From: Salinivibrio socompensis S35
GTDB taxonomy: Bacteria > Pseudomonadota > Gammaproteobacteria > Enterobacterales > Vibrionaceae
Length of the DNA: 35,714 nt
Direction: 5' to 3'
NCBI RefSeq assembly: GCF_000513715.1
Contig: NZ_AQOD01000036.1
Span: 6,433 to 42,146, forward strand
Below, one piece after another: positions 10,339 to 19,174 of the stretch; position 1 is the first letter of the stretch; each line of letters starts with the position of its first letter. Below the pieces are notes generated by a model, which searched no databases, had not been told where the DNA came from, and was given only the letters and a program-made list of their open reading frames with translations. The position numbers and the translations under genes are program-made.

Positions 10339-11346
10339 ATGAAACGTGATCTCGCATTGGCTTTTTCTCGCGTGACCGAAGGTGCCGCTCTCGCTGGTTA
10401 TAAGTGGCTGGGAAGAGGGGATAAAAACGCAGCAGATAATGCTGCGGTTGAGGTAATGCGCACCTTGCTTAACCTCACCGAAATTGACGGTGAAGTTGTC
10501 ATTGGTGAAGGGGAAATCGATGACGCCCCCATGCTATATATTGGTGAGCAGGTCGGGCTTGGCGGAGAAGCGGTCGATATTGCCGTTGATCCCATTGAAG
10601 GCACACGCATGACAGCGATGGGTCAAGCCAACGCCTTGGCAGTACTGGCCGCTGGAGAAAAAGGCAGCTTTTTAAAAGCGCCGGACATGTACATGGAAAA
10701 GTTAGTGGTGGGCCCCAGTGCCAAAGGCGCGATTGACCTCAATAAACCCCTGCTTGAGAACCTCGATAATGTCGCCATTGCACTGGGCAAAACACTCGAC
10801 ACCTTAGTCGTCGCAACGTTAGCTAAACCCCGCCATGATGACATCATTGCTCATATGCAAGCACAAGGGATCCGGGTTTTTGCATTTCCTGACGGCGATG
10901 TCGCTGCCTCGATTTTGACCTGTATGCCAGAAAGTGAGGTGGACGTGATGGTTGGGATCGGCGGCGCACCAGAGGGTGTGATCTCCGCGGCCGTGATCCG
11001 TGCATTGGGCGGGGATATGCAAGGCCGTTTGCTGCCTCGTCATGATGTGAAAGGTGACACCCCAGATAACCGCCTGCATGGCGAACAAGAAATCGCACGT
11101 TGCGAACAAATGGGCATTCAACCCCGACAAGTGCTCACGCTATCGCAAATGGCCAGTAGCGATCATGTTGTTTTTGCCGCCACCGGCATCACCAAGGGCG
11201 ATCTGCTTGATGGGATCAGCCGGCAAGGTGATCTAGCAACCACAGAAACCTTGGTGGTTCGTGGCCAATGTCGGACTATTCGCCGCATTTGTTCCACCCA
11301 CTATTTAAGCCGTAAAGATGAGGCGATCAAACCGCACATTTTATAG
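10339..11346 (+). CDS. glpX: Class II fructose-1,6-bisphosphatase
   Basis: GlpX hydrolyses fructose 1,6-bisphosphate to fructose 6-phosphate in gluconeogenesis and needs a divalent metal (Mn in E. coli). The 335-residue product matches E. coli GlpX (336) throughout. Metal and substrate residues lie in GEGEIDDAPML (near 56) and DPIEGTRMTAMG (near 84). The ATG has a GGAG ribosome site. In E. coli glpX follows glpF and glpK; here no glycerol genes are adjacent, so it is a separate unit. The 288 bases between zapB and glpX carry the divergent promoters, but no operator was recognised. Confidence 0.96.
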   Translation: MKRDLALAFSRVTEGAALAGYKWLGRGDKNAADNAAVEVMRTLLNLTEIDGEVVIGEGEIDDAPMLYIGEQVGLGGEAVDIAVDPIEGTRMTAMGQANALAVLAAGEKGSFLKAPDMYMEKLVVGPSAKGAIDLNKPLLENLDNVAIALGKTLDTLVVATLAKPRHDDIIAHMQAQGIRVFAFPDGDVAASILTCMPESEVDVMVGIGGAPEGVISAAVIRALGGDMQGRLLPRHDVKGDTPDNRLHGEQEIARCEQMGIQPRQVLTLSQMASSDHVVFAATGITKGDLLDGISRQGDLATTETLVVRGQCRTIRRICSTHYLSRKDEAIKPHIL

Positions 11347-11393
11347 CTTTCACCGTCATGAATGCGGCCGCTGACTGGTCAAGTCTATCGATT

Positions 11394-11470
11394 TCGATTA
11401 CCCTTTTATAAATACTTTACTTTATTTATTTGTGAGTATGCGTTTGCACACTTGCCATTGGGGTAATCGA
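11394..11470. promoter_or_regulatory. Long-range inverted repeat flanking the Fe-S regulator's promoter region
   Basis: A ten-base sequence tcgattaccc (11394-11403) recurs exactly as its reverse complement gggtaatcga at 11461-11470, 57 bases on. The second arm touches the gagg ribosome site of the following gene. It could be paired operators, or an RNA stem that masks the start. Confidence 0.5.
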
Positions 11471-11480
11471 GGTCCGGACC
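11471..11480. promoter_or_regulatory. Ten-base perfect palindrome abutting the start codon
   Basis: ggtccggacc is self-complementary over ten bases and ends at the base before ATG 11481. It directly follows the right arm of the inverted repeat and fills the space between ribosome site and start. It is a candidate binding site or translational control element. Confidence 0.4.
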
Positions 11481-12100
11481 ATGAAATCCACTGACCGCAT
11501 TTTAGACACCATTAAGCGCGAAGGCAGTGTCAGTGCAAAAGTCTTAGCGGACAAGCTGAATATGACGACTATGGGCGTGCGTCAGCATTTACAAAGCTAG
11601 AGCGTGATGGCTTAGTGGATTTTGAAGATATCCGCGCCAAGGTCGGCCGTCCTACACGCCATTGGTCTCTAACGGCGACTGGACACCGTCGATTTGCGGA
11701 TAGCCATCATGATTTATCCGTCACCTTGATCGATTCGGTGCAAGGAGTTTTTGGTGACCAAGGGGTGGCGAAAGTGATCGCCCAGCGTGAAACAGCGATC
11801 TTCGCCCAATATCAAGATGCGCTCAAAGATTGCGATAATTTAGAGGCTAAATTGCAAACCTTGGCGTATCTTAGAGAGAGCGAGGGGTATATGGCCGAGC
11901 TTCACCGAGACGGCGCCGACTATATGTTGATTGAACATCACTGCCCTATCTGTCAAGCAGCGAAAACCTGCCCTGCGCTATGTCGCTCAGAAATTCAGTT
12001 ATTCCGACACTTACTGGGCGACCATTATCGGGTTGAACGTGAAGAACACATTGTTTCAGGACAGCGTCGCTGTACATACCGCATTGGAGATAAAACGTGA
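11481..12100 (+). CDS. Winged-helix regulator with a cysteine-rich C-terminus, SufR-like (one-base frameshift in this sequence)
   Basis: The start MKSTDRILDTIKREGSVSAK opens a DeoR/ArsR-type winged helix (residues 1-60, KVLADKLNMTTMGVRQHLQ). As written it stops at 11600. Adding one A to the aaa at 11593-11595 joins it to LERDGLVDFEDIRAKVGRPTRHW and gives 206 residues. The C-terminal part has cysteines in HHCPICQAAKTCPALC and RRC, the pattern of SufR/COG2345 regulators that bind an Fe-S cluster. Cluster binding is inferred from the family. fpr begins nine bases after its stop behind a strong AGGAGGT site, so the two form an operon. Target genes are unknown; autoregulation through the upstream repeats is a guess. 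Confidence 0.82.
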
Positions 12101-12109
12101 GGAGGTAAT

Positions 12110-12852
12110 ATGGCCACTTGGATCAAGGCTGACGTCGTGGAGAACCAACATTGGACAAAGGATCTCTTCAGCCTGGTGTTATCCGCCCCTGTCTCGCCGT
12201 TTACGGCAGGCCAGTTCACAAAGCTAGGGATGGAGATCGATGGCAAACTGATCCAGCGCGCCTATTCGTTTGTGAACCCTCCACAAAGTAAATACTTAGA
12301 AGTGTATGCGACACGTGTCGCTGATGGCCTGATGTCACCCCGCCTTCACGCGCTCGAACCAGGTGATAACGTGATGATCACCCAAGATCCAGCCGGCTAT
12401 TTTACCTTGGATGAAGTACCACCAGGTCAGCACCTCTGGATGATTGCCACGGGGACAGCCATCGGCCCTTACATATCACTGATGGAGCAAGGCGATGTCT
12501 GGTCGCGTTTTCGTAAAATCATCTTGGTCCATGCCGTCCGTTTTGCCGCGGATTTGACGTATCAAGCCCGTATCAACGCACTGGCAGAAAAATACCCCGA
12601 TCAACTGGTGGTTCAGCCCTTCGTCAGTCGTGAACCTACCGCTGGTGCCTTGTCAGGCCGTATCACACACGCACTCGACGACGGATTACTCGAGCGCGTG
12701 GTTGGCCTTCCCCTGACCCCCGAGCATAGCCAGGTGATGTTATGTGGTAACCCTGCGATGGTCAAAGAAGTGAAAACACTGCTCGAAGGAAAAGGCTCAG
12801 TAAAAATTTACGCCGCAAGCCCGGGAATGTGACTACGGAGCATTATTGGTAA
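12110..12852 (+). CDS. fpr: Ferredoxin/flavodoxin-NADP+ reductase (one-base frameshift near the end)
   Basis: Fpr is an FAD enzyme that passes electrons between NADPH and ferredoxin or flavodoxin. It has the FAD-binding RAYSFVNPP near residue 50, the NADP-binding MIATGTAIGPYISL near 110, and LCGNPAMVKEV near 215. As written it ends at 12832 with an unrelated tail. Adding one G at 12790-12792 restores LSKNLRRKPGNVTTEHYW, stop at 12850-12852, and 247 residues (E. coli 248, ending TAEHYW). The terminal aromatic residue of this class contacts the flavin, so the restored end is functionally meaningful. Co-transcription with a putative Fe-S regulator suggests control by redox or cluster status. Confidence 0.93.
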
Positions 12853-12858
12853 AACGCT

Positions 12859-12901
12859 CCCCTGCTTTGCTGGTACGCATACGGTAAAGCGGGGCATTTT
12901 T
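12859..12901 (+). terminator. Probable terminator after fpr
   Basis: cccc-t-gcttt (12859-12868) pairs with aaagcgggg (12886-12894), with one bulged t and a loop of 17 bases that may fold further. After c and a there are five t (12897-12901). It begins seven bases past the restored fpr stop. The stem is imperfect. Confidence 0.6.
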
Positions 12902-13089
12902 ATCCGCGATAATAAACCCATAAAAACGACATAGATTCAGTTAATTACTCCACACACCGCCTACTTCTCTATTCATACCGCCAACGTAGCCAGACAGCGC
13001 AAGTTTGATCCCTGATAAACCCCGACTCATAGTTATATTAACGCTTTGGTAACACGGCCACGCGGCCGGCGACGCGTAAGGAGTATGCG

Positions 13090-13449
13090 ATGAAGACCCT
13101 TCCTTCTTTTGACGAGCTGGCCGCTTTGGCCCAGACCGATCCCCACGCGTTAGAAACACTGCGGCTAAAAATGAGCGAAGAGGTGATCGCTAATGCGTCC
13201 CACGCTACCCAGCCCCAGCTTCATGCCATGTTGAGCCATATCAATCGCATGATTGATCATGGTAAAAATCCGTTACACGTCAATATGATGCTTTTCCAAG
13301 CACTGACTCGTCAGTATTCGCGCTTTTCGACTGCGTTTACCAACCCAGACGCCTTGCGCAGCCACCAAGCGGACATCATGGAATTTAAAGTGGGACAAGC
13401 CGCCAACGCACCCACACTCCCCCACTCAATCGAGATAAACGGGGTTTAA
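13090..13449 (+). CDS. DUF3135 family protein of unknown function
   Basis: A 119-residue soluble protein of the DUF3135 type found in vibrios, recognised from its start LPSFDELAALAQTDPHALETLR and the central ML-H-INRMIDHGKNP region with FQALTRQYSRFS. I see no signal peptide, membrane helix or catalytic motif; predicted structure is mostly helical. An aaggag ribosome site precedes the ATG. It stands alone on the plus strand, convergent with the tautomerase gene whose stop lies four bases past its own. No function is proposed. Confidence 0.75.
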   Translation: MKTLPSFDELAALAQTDPHALETLRLKMSEEVIANASHATQPQLHAMLSHINRMIDHGKNPLHVNMMLFQALTRQYSRFSTAFTNPDALRSHQADIMEFKVGQAANAPTLPHSIEINGV

Positions 13450-13453
13450 TCAC

Positions 13454-13816
13454 TCATAAGGCATGATTGGGGCCGACCCACTTGCGATAACTGGTAGTAT
13501 CCATGTCACGGACTTCCACCGTTAGGCTAGTGACATGGCCAGCATGGTCACGCAGCGGCCTGGCTAACGCGTCACTGATTTGCTGTTTTTGTTGATCACT
13601 GCGTCCCGCCAGTAAGCGAAACTCAACATGCACAAACTCGCTACGATCGGCTTGCGCGCCGACACGCCAAACACCGCAAGGGACAGCACGTGATTTTAGC
13701 GCGTCAGGATCAAAACAGTCCGTAGCCATCGCCGCTTGGTGCAGATCATCCACCAGCTGATCAATATTGACGCGCTCCGCAAGCGCTTCGGTATATTCCA
13801 TCACCAAATGGGGCAT
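13454..13816 (-). CDS. 5-carboxymethyl-2-hydroxymuconate delta-isomerase family protein (tautomerase)
   Basis: The 120-residue product begins Met-Pro-His-Leu-Val-Met-Glu-Tyr, the start of the HpaF/CHMI family, in which the N-terminal Pro exposed after Met removal is the catalytic base. This fixes the start at 13816 rather than an upstream codon at 13864; a gaggga ribosome site supports it. The rest (ADRSEFVHVEFRLLAGRSDQQKQQ, LTVEVRDMDTTSYRKW) fits the family. The homoprotocatechuate pathway genes hpaB-I are not nearby, so the true substrate is uncertain; such solitary homologues are common in vibrios. Confidence 0.85.
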   Translation of the reverse strand: MPHLVMEYTEALAERVNIDQLVDDLHQAAMATDCFDPDALKSRAVPCGVWRVGAQADRSEFVHVEFRLLAGRSDQQKQQISDALARPLRDHAGHVTSLTVEVRDMDTTSYRKWVGPNHAL

Positions 13817-14078
13817 AAAACTCCCTCTTTTAAAAATGCCAACCCGCATAGTGCCGAAACTCATCGCATGACACGAGCGCGGCGGTCACACTTTCGTCGA
13901 TATCGGGATGCCAATATGATGAAAATTTACTACTTAAGGTTCCCTTTTACGTCTAAAACGGGTAAAAACGGAAACATTCTCGTCATTCTATGATTTTAAA
14001 CAGAGAAGGCCACGCGACAATAGACTACCTTCTTTACATCTTTTAACTTCAAATCAACTCAACCGCGGAGGAACTCCT

Positions 14079-14846
14079 ATGCGCCATCCATTGGTAATGG
14101 GTAACTGGAAACTCAATGGCAGCAAAGCCATGGTCACTGAACTGCTTAACGGCCTTAATGCTGAACTAAAAGACGTTGAAGGCGTTGACGTGGCGGTTGC
14201 ACCCCCTGTGATGTATTTGGCACAAGCAGAGCAACAGCTGGCTGATAGCGCGATAAAACTTGGCGCGCAAAACGTAGACACTAACAACAGCGGCGCATTC
14301 ACCGGCGATATCTCGGCAGAGATGCTGAAAGACGTCGGAGCGACGCATATCATCATTGGTCACTCTGAGCGCCGTGAGTATCACCAAGAGTCTGACGAGT
14401 TTGTGGCGAAGAAATTTGCTTTCTTGAAAGAAAATGGCCTAACGCCTGTTCTGTGTATCGGTGAATCAGACGCGCAAAACGAAGCGGGTGAAACCCTAGC
14501 GGTATGTTCACGCCAACTGGACGCTGTGATCCAATCACAAGGGGTTGAAGCCTTGAACGATGCAGTGATCGCGTATGAGCCAATCTGGGCGATCGGCACC
14601 GGCAAAGCGGCAACTGCTCAGCAGGCGCAAGATATTCACGCTGCCATCCGTAAGCACATTGCGTCTTATAGCGAAGATGTTGCCAGCAAGGTGGTTATCC
14701 AATACGGCGGCTCAGTAAAAGCTGGTAACGCGGCTGAACTGTTCGCAATGCCAGATATCGACGGCGCCCTCGTTGGCGGCGCTGCCCTCGACGCAGCGGG
14801 CTTTGCGGCGATCGCGAAAGCAGCGGCTGAGGCGAAAAAAGCGTAA
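14079..14846 (+). CDS. tpiA: Triosephosphate isomerase
   Basis: TpiA interconverts dihydroxyacetone phosphate and glyceraldehyde 3-phosphate. The 255-residue product has the E. coli length and all catalytic residues: Lys11 (GNWKLNG), His95 (IIIGHSERR) and Glu167 ([12 protein letters not shown], the flexible loop 6 region), plus the phosphate-binding IQYGGSVK and GALVGGAAL. The ATG follows a strong GGAGG site. The gene is monocistronic with a strong bidirectional terminator. The last residues are Ala/Lys-rich (KAAAEAKKA). Confidence 0.98.
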   Translation: MRHPLVMGNWKLNGSKAMVTELLNGLNAELKDVEGVDVAVAPPVMYLAQAEQQLADSAIKLGAQNVDTNNSGAFTGDISAEMLKDVGATHIIIGHSERREYHQESDEFVAKKFAFLKENGLTPVLCIGESDAQNEAGETLAVCSRQLDAVIQSQGVEALNDAVIAYEPIWAIGTGKAATAQQAQDIHAAIRKHIASYSEDVASKVVIQYGGSVKAGNAAELFAMPDIDGALVGGAALDAAGFAAIAKAAAEAKKA

Positions 14847-14870
14847 GTCACTCGCTCGCTAAACGCATAG

Positions 14871-14903
14871 AAAAACGCCCCCAGGTCTAATGGGGGCGTT
14901 TTT
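14871..14903. terminator. Bidirectional terminator between tpiA and trmL
   Basis: A 12-base perfect stem (14871-14882, aaaaacgccccc; 14892-14903, gggggcgttttt) closes a nine-base loop. A-rich and T-rich ends give U-tracts on both strands. The right end overlaps the trmL stop codon. Confidence 0.93.
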
Positions 14904-15367
14904 TATTGTGCGCCATTAAAGCCAAGTTGCCGCCAGGCTTCATAACCAATGATCGCCACGGCGTTGGAGAGGTTGAGACTACGTGCCTCAGGCTGCATCG
15001 GGATACGCAAACGCTGCGTATCCGGTAATGCCTGAATAAGATCGTGCGGTAGTCCACGTGTTTCAGGGCCAAACAACAGCACGTCACCAGGTGCAAATGC
15101 TGCCTGGGTATGATATTGCGTCGCTTTGGTGGTACACGCAAAGATCCGACGTCCCGCCATGGCATCGATAAAGGCGGCATAACTGGCATGCCGGGTGACT
15201 CGCGTCAGATCATGATAATCCAACCCCGCACGGCGGACCTTTTTCTCTTCCAAATCGAAGCCTAATGGTTCAATTAAGTGCAAGTTGGCACCACAATTAG
15301 CACATAATCGAATAATATTGCCCGTGTTGGGCGCAATTTCTGGCTCATAAAGCGCAATGTCAAACAT
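14903..15367 (-). CDS. trmL: tRNA (cytidine/uridine-2'-O-)-methyltransferase TrmL
   Basis: TrmL methylates the 2'-O of the wobble nucleotide 34 of tRNA-Leu species, using S-adenosylmethionine. The 154-residue product (E. coli 157) is a minimal SPOUT enzyme: [17 protein letters not shown] at 8-24, FGPETRGLP near 98, and the trefoil knot [26 protein letters not shown] near 121. In E. coli trmL follows cysE; here it lies 62 bases downstream of cpxA on the same strand, with no terminator seen between. It may therefore be read from the cpxR promoter. Confidence 0.95.
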   Translation of the reverse strand: MFDIALYEPEIAPNTGNIIRLCANCGANLHLIEPLGFDLEEKKVRRAGLDYHDLTRVTRHASYAAFIDAMAGRRIFACTTKATQYHTQAAFAPGDVLLFGPETRGLPHDLIQALPDTQRLRIPMQPEARSLNLSNAVAIIGYEAWRQLGFNGAQ

Positions 15368-15429
15368 GGTCAGTTACCACAGTGAGAAATAGGACGTTAT
15401 TGTCGCAACCGCAGGGAACCAGCGCAATG

Positions 15430-16824
15430 TTAATGCACCGGCCAGCGAAGTGTGACCATCAGTCCACCATCCGGTCGATTTTGGGCCAGCACCTGTCCAC
15501 CATGCTGCTGTACCGCTTGCGCGGTGATAGCAAGCCCCAGCCCTGTCCCGCCAGATTGCCGCTCGCGGGCGGCAGAAACACGATAGAAAGGCCGGAAGAT
15601 ATCGTCCAACATAGCGTCTGGCACCCCCGGACCATCATCGGCGATCTGGATGACCAGCATGGTATCATCAAGGTAGGTGTTGATATCGATACCCACGTGT
15701 GCATAACGGATCGCGTTTCTTAGCACGTTTTCCAACGCGCTACAGGCTAGGCGCGAATTCACACTCAATGTAACCAACGGCCATGGTGTAATGGTGATCT
15801 GTTTACCTTGTTGACTCGCTTCGAAACTCGCATCTTCAACCACCGACTGCCACAACGCATCCGCACGAGTTGACGCTCGCTCAAGCTGCCCTTGTGCTTG
15901 CAGCTTGGATAAGGTGAGCAGCTCAGCAATTAAGGCTTCAAGTTGACCGGCTTCCCGGTCAATTCTGGCCAAACTGTCACTTTGCCCCAACTCACGTTCA
16001 GCCAAAGCTCTTGCCATTTGTAAGCGCGTCAGTGGCGACCGCAATTCATGAGAAATATCCGAGACCAGTTGCTGTTGCCCGGTCACCATTTGATTGAGCG
16101 CGGTCACCATGCGGTTAAATCCCTTCCCGGCTTCACTGAATTCCCGCGGGCCACTCTCTAACACAGGGTCCGGCACCAAGTCACCGTTGGCCACACGGCG
16201 ACTCGCCGCCTCAAAACGGCGCGCGGGACGCGTCAGTGTATAGGCTAACCAAAGCAACAGGGGAGTGCTCACCAACATAGTAACCAGCAACAAATGCTGC
16301 GGTGTTTCCAGTATTTTCAACACGAAAGGAAGACGAGGCTGCCAACGACGGGCATGATAAAGATTGCCTTGTGCATTATCGGTGCTTACGGGAAAAGGAC
16401 CGGCAAGCATCGCGCGACGCACCAAGCGTTGCATCGGCTGCTCCGTCTCGGCGGTTTGGGCCATAAAGCGGCGTAACTCGGTCGGTAAATCGTCAATCCG
16501 GGCCGATTTGGGGACCCAGTAAAGCGTGTTCGCCACCCGGCTGTGGCGGTGACCCCGGCGCTGATTATGTCTGGTAACGAGCGTCACTATCGGTATATCG
16601 CGTGCCGTCGAGATGCTCACTAACTGATTTATTTGAGCAGAAATACGTGCTTGCTCCGCGGCCGACATCGAGTGCAGCGATCGCGGATCGCCACGCTGTA
16701 CCCAAATTACCGCCGCTAATACCAGTAATAATGTGAGCCAAAAAATCACGAAAACCCGACCATACAAACTGGTCAAAAAAGGAACACGAGATAGGGTTTG
16801 ACGCACGCTGGCTAGTCGACCCAT
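15430..16824 (-). CDS. cpxA: Envelope stress sensor histidine kinase CpxA
   Basis: CpxA senses misfolded envelope proteins and phosphorylates CpxR. The 464-residue protein has a first membrane helix near 22-43, a periplasmic sensor domain to about 175, a second helix near 176-197, and a HAMP linker (TRPARRFEAASRRVANGD). Its H-box SDISHELRSPLTRLQ has His259 as phosphorylation site, followed by N, G1 and G2 boxes (NVLRNAIRYA, DDGPGVP, GGTGLGLAI). Its start overlaps the end of cpxR by 13 bases. The periplasmic part is rich in Arg and His (HNQRRGHRHSR). Confidence 0.95.
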   Translation of the reverse strand: MGRLASVRQTLSRVPFLTSLYGRVFVIFWLTLLLVLAAVIWVQRGDPRSLHSMSAAEQARISAQINQLVSISTARDIPIVTLVTRHNQRRGHRHSRVANTLYWVPKSARIDDLPTELRRFMAQTAETEQPMQRLVRRAMLAGPFPVSTDNAQGNLYHARRWQPRLPFVLKILETPQHLLLVTMLVSTPLLLWLAYTLTRPARRFEAASRRVANGDLVPDPVLESGPREFSEAGKGFNRMVTALNQMVTGQQQLVSDISHELRSPLTRLQMARALAERELGQSDSLARIDREAGQLEALIAELLTLSKLQAQGQLERASTRADALWQSVVEDASFEASQQGKQITITPWPLVTLSVNSRLACSALENVLRNAIRYAHVGIDINTYLDDTMLVIQIADDGPGVPDAMLDDIFRPFYRVSAARERQSGGTGLGLAITAQAVQQHGGQVLAQNRPDGGLMVTLRWPVH

Positions 16825-17507
16825 AAATACCCCTTCCCTCTCAGCGTTTTGATTCTTGGTTTGGCATCCGCACGCTCAGGTAACTTTTTGCGCAAATTAG
16901 AAATATGCACATCCACAGCACGGTCAAATGGCATCAGACGCTTGCCTAACACCTGCTCGCTCAAGAGGGCTTTACTCACCACCTCGCCTGGGTGTGCCAG
17001 CAAACACGCCAACATTTCTGTCTCCATGCCGGTCAGATCGACAGTCTCACCTTGGCATACTGTTTCCAGCCGGTGTGGATAGACACGCACGTCGTCATGG
17101 GCCAAAACAGGCTCTTGCGCTGGGGTCGGCAAGTCGGGGGCCGGTAAGCGAGTGCGTCGTAAAATCGCCCGCATTCTGGCTAGCAGCTCTCGATCACTAA
17201 ACGGTTTGGCCAGGTAATCATCCGCCCCAAGCTCTAAGCCCATCACGCGGTCGACCTCTTCACCTCGCGCCGTCAACATCAAAATCGCAACATGTGACGT
17301 CGCGCGGATCTGACGTAAGGTTTCCATGCCGTTCAAGACCGGCATCATGACATCGAGCAAAATGATATCTGGTGGTAATTCACTCGCCATCGTCAAACCC
17401 ATTTGCCCATTATCCGCACAGCGAATCGAAAACCCTTCCAGTGACAGCAACTCCTGAAGCAGTGCGGTCAATTCGGTGTCATCGTCAATAATTAAAACCT
17501 GCTGCAT
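16812..17507 (-). CDS. cpxR: Envelope stress response regulator CpxR
   Basis: CpxR is an OmpR-family response regulator. The receiver domain (1-120) has the acidic pocket Asp8-Asp9-Asp10, phosphoacceptor Asp52 (IILLDVMMP) and the AKPF lysine motif near 100. The C-terminal winged helix (about 135-231) ends with VDVHISNLRKKL and RIKTLRGKGYLWV. The length is 231 (E. coli 232). It is divergent from cpxP, and the 159 bases between them hold phased CpxR half-sites, so autoregulation is likely. Confidence 0.96.
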   Translation of the reverse strand: MQQVLIIDDDTELTALLQELLSLEGFSIRCADNGQMGLTMASELPPDIILLDVMMPVLNGMETLRQIRATSHVAILMLTARGEEVDRVMGLELGADDYLAKPFSDRELLARMRAILRRTRLPAPDLPTPAQEPVLAHDDVRVYPHRLETVCQGETVDLTGMETEMLACLLAHPGEVVSKALLSEQVLGKRLMPFDRAVDVHISNLRKKLPERADAKPRIKTLRGKGYLWVD

Positions 17508-17582
17508 CGCCCGCGACCCTCCCTCAATCCAGTGACACTTAATACAATCTTTTTATCATAGCGGCACCGGCACAAGCATGAC

Positions 17583-17617
17583 TTTACCCATCTTTACATC
17601 GCATAACGTGACTTTAC
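17583..17617. promoter_or_regulatory. CpxR binding sites between cpxR and cpxP
   Basis: tttac at 17583-17587 and 17593-17597 are spaced by five bases, which on the minus strand is the CpxR consensus GTAAA-N5-GTAAA. A third exact tttac is at 17613-17617, and 17603-17607 (ataac) is a weak match in the same ten-base phase. This gives three to four half-sites on one face of the helix, between the divergent cpxRA and cpxP genes. Confidence 0.88.
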
Positions 17618-17666
17618 ATCCCAACGGTTAGTCTAAAAGCGTACACCTCAATATTGGAGAAACAGG

Positions 17667-18130
17667 ATGAAACGTTTAACCCTTGGCTTAGCGGTGGCAC
17701 TTATTGCGATTCCCGCACTGGCTACCCCGCATTTCGGTGATGATTCAAATCGCGGGATCTGGCGAGATCTGGATTTAACCAGAGCACAACAATCACAACT
17801 CGACACCCTGAGCGAAACCTATCGCGAGCAGCGTCTCCAGGCGCGTGACGGATTCCAGCAGAAAATGGGGCACTGCTTACTCAACCTGAATTTGATGAAG
17901 CGGCGGCCACCGAGCTAGTCAATGCCATGCCACAACACGGCCGAAAAATGCACGGGCAAGGTATCGAGCGTGTTCGCCACATGCATGCCATGATGCAAGT
18001 ATTGACGTCAGAGCAGCAACAGACCTTTTTAGCTAAGATGCATGATCAACGCCGACACAGCGGCTGGGATAAAGAAAAAGGCCAGCGCGGCCAAGGTCAC
18101 CATGATCGTCGAGGCAATTGTTCACGATAA
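17667..18130 (+). CDS. cpxP: Periplasmic CpxP-like LTXXQ protein (one-base frameshift in this sequence)
   Basis: CpxP is a periplasmic chaperone-like inhibitor of CpxA. The start MKRLTLGLAVALIAIPALA is a signal peptide with cleavage probably near residue 20. The two family motifs are LTRAQ near 37 and LTSEQ in the second half. As written the frame ends at 17918. Adding one G to the gggg at 17867-17870 joins it to LLTQPEFDEAAATELVNAM and gives 154 residues, stop at 18128-18130. The C-terminus is His/Arg-rich. The divergent CpxR sites upstream and cpxRA next door support the assignment over Spy or ZraP. Confidence 0.87.
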
Positions 18131-18205
18131 ATCGGCGTCGTGTCATACGCATCGGGTCAACAGTCTATATACTAAGGGTTGCGTTTCATTACACAGCCCT
18201 TTTTT

Positions 18206-19126
18206 ATGAAAAAACAGTATGCTTTCTGGGTCGAGGCCGCCGCGTGGGCTGCCACCGCAGTCGCGACCACGTTACTCCTAGCCAAATTGATTGCATGGTG
18301 GCTGACAGGATCGGTCAGTGTGCTGGCCTCATTTGTCGACTCTCTGCTTGATTTATTGGCCTCGTTGACCAATTTGATCGTGGTGCGGTACGCCGTCCAA
18401 CCCGCTGACAGTGAACACAGTTTTGGCCACGGCAAAGCCGAATCCCTCGCCGCACTCGCGCAATCAACCTTTATCGTCGGATCGGCCTCCTTTTTGCTCC
18501 TCAGTGGCCTTGAACGCTTGTTCAAGCCAGTGCCGATTGCATCCCCAGAGCTTGGCGTTGCTGTCAGTGCCGGGGCCACAGTGATTACGCTAGGGTTAGT
18601 TTTATTTCAAAAATGGGTCATTCGCAAAACCGCCAGCCCAGCCATTGCCGCCGATGCCCTCCACTATCAATCTGATTTATTTATGAATGTCGCGATTATT
18701 GCCGCCTTAGGGTTGAGTTGGTACGGCTGGACCCAGGCGGATGCTTGGTTTGCCATCGGCATCAGTGTGTTTATCTTGTCGCAGGCGATCAGAATGGCTT
18801 ACGAGGCCATCCAATCACTGCTTGATAGGCAGTTACCGCTGGAAGAACAAGAAAAAATCGCGGTCCTTTCTAGCTCTGTGGTTGGGGTGCATGGCATTCA
18901 CCAACTGCGCACCCGCCAAGCAGGTATGACAAAATTTATCCAACTCCACATAGAGCTGGATGACGAGCTACCCTTAGTGGATGCACATACCATTGCAGAT
19001 GTCGTGGAAGATAGGTTGTCGGTCGCCTTTCCCGGCGCCGATGTCATGATTCACCAGGACCCAAAGTCGGTGGTGGCAAAGGAAACAGGCGGTGACAAGG
19101 GAAATACAAGCGTGATGAGAGACTGA
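18206..19126 (+). CDS. fieF: Cation diffusion facilitator FieF (Fe/Zn efflux)
   Basis: FieF exports divalent metals (Fe(II), Zn) from the cytoplasm in exchange for protons. Starting at ATG 18206 gives 306 residues. It puts the metal-site residues at Asp45, Asp49, His153 and Asp157, the same numbers as in E. coli FieF, which supports this start over a TTG at 18179. About six membrane helices are followed by a cytoplasmic domain ([34 protein letters not shown]). The ATG lacks an obvious ribosome site. It lies between cpxP and pfkA as in E. coli. Confidence 0.94.
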   Translation: MKKQYAFWVEAAAWAATAVATTLLLAKLIAWWLTGSVSVLASFVDSLLDLLASLTNLIVVRYAVQPADSEHSFGHGKAESLAALAQSTFIVGSASFLLLSGLERLFKPVPIASPELGVAVSAGATVITLGLVLFQKWVIRKTASPAIAADALHYQSDLFMNVAIIAALGLSWYGWTQADAWFAIGISVFILSQAIRMAYEAIQSLLDRQLPLEEQEKIAVLSSSVVGVHGIHQLRTRQAGMTKFIQLHIELDDELPLVDAHTIADVVEDRLSVAFPGADVMIHQDPKSVVAKETGGDKGNTSVMRD

Positions 19127-19174
19127 ACAAAAGCTCATCGGGCTGACATGTATCAACTTTTTTTCTACAGTAAT

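Noticed and set aside
15382-15723. Plus-strand frame of 113 codons opposite the 3' end of cpxA
   Set aside because: It is antisense to the kinase ATP-binding domain; the motifs are explained by the cpxA frame.
18172-18579. Minus-strand frame of 135 codons opposite fieF
   Set aside because: Antisense to conserved metal-site residues of FieF, with no independent support.
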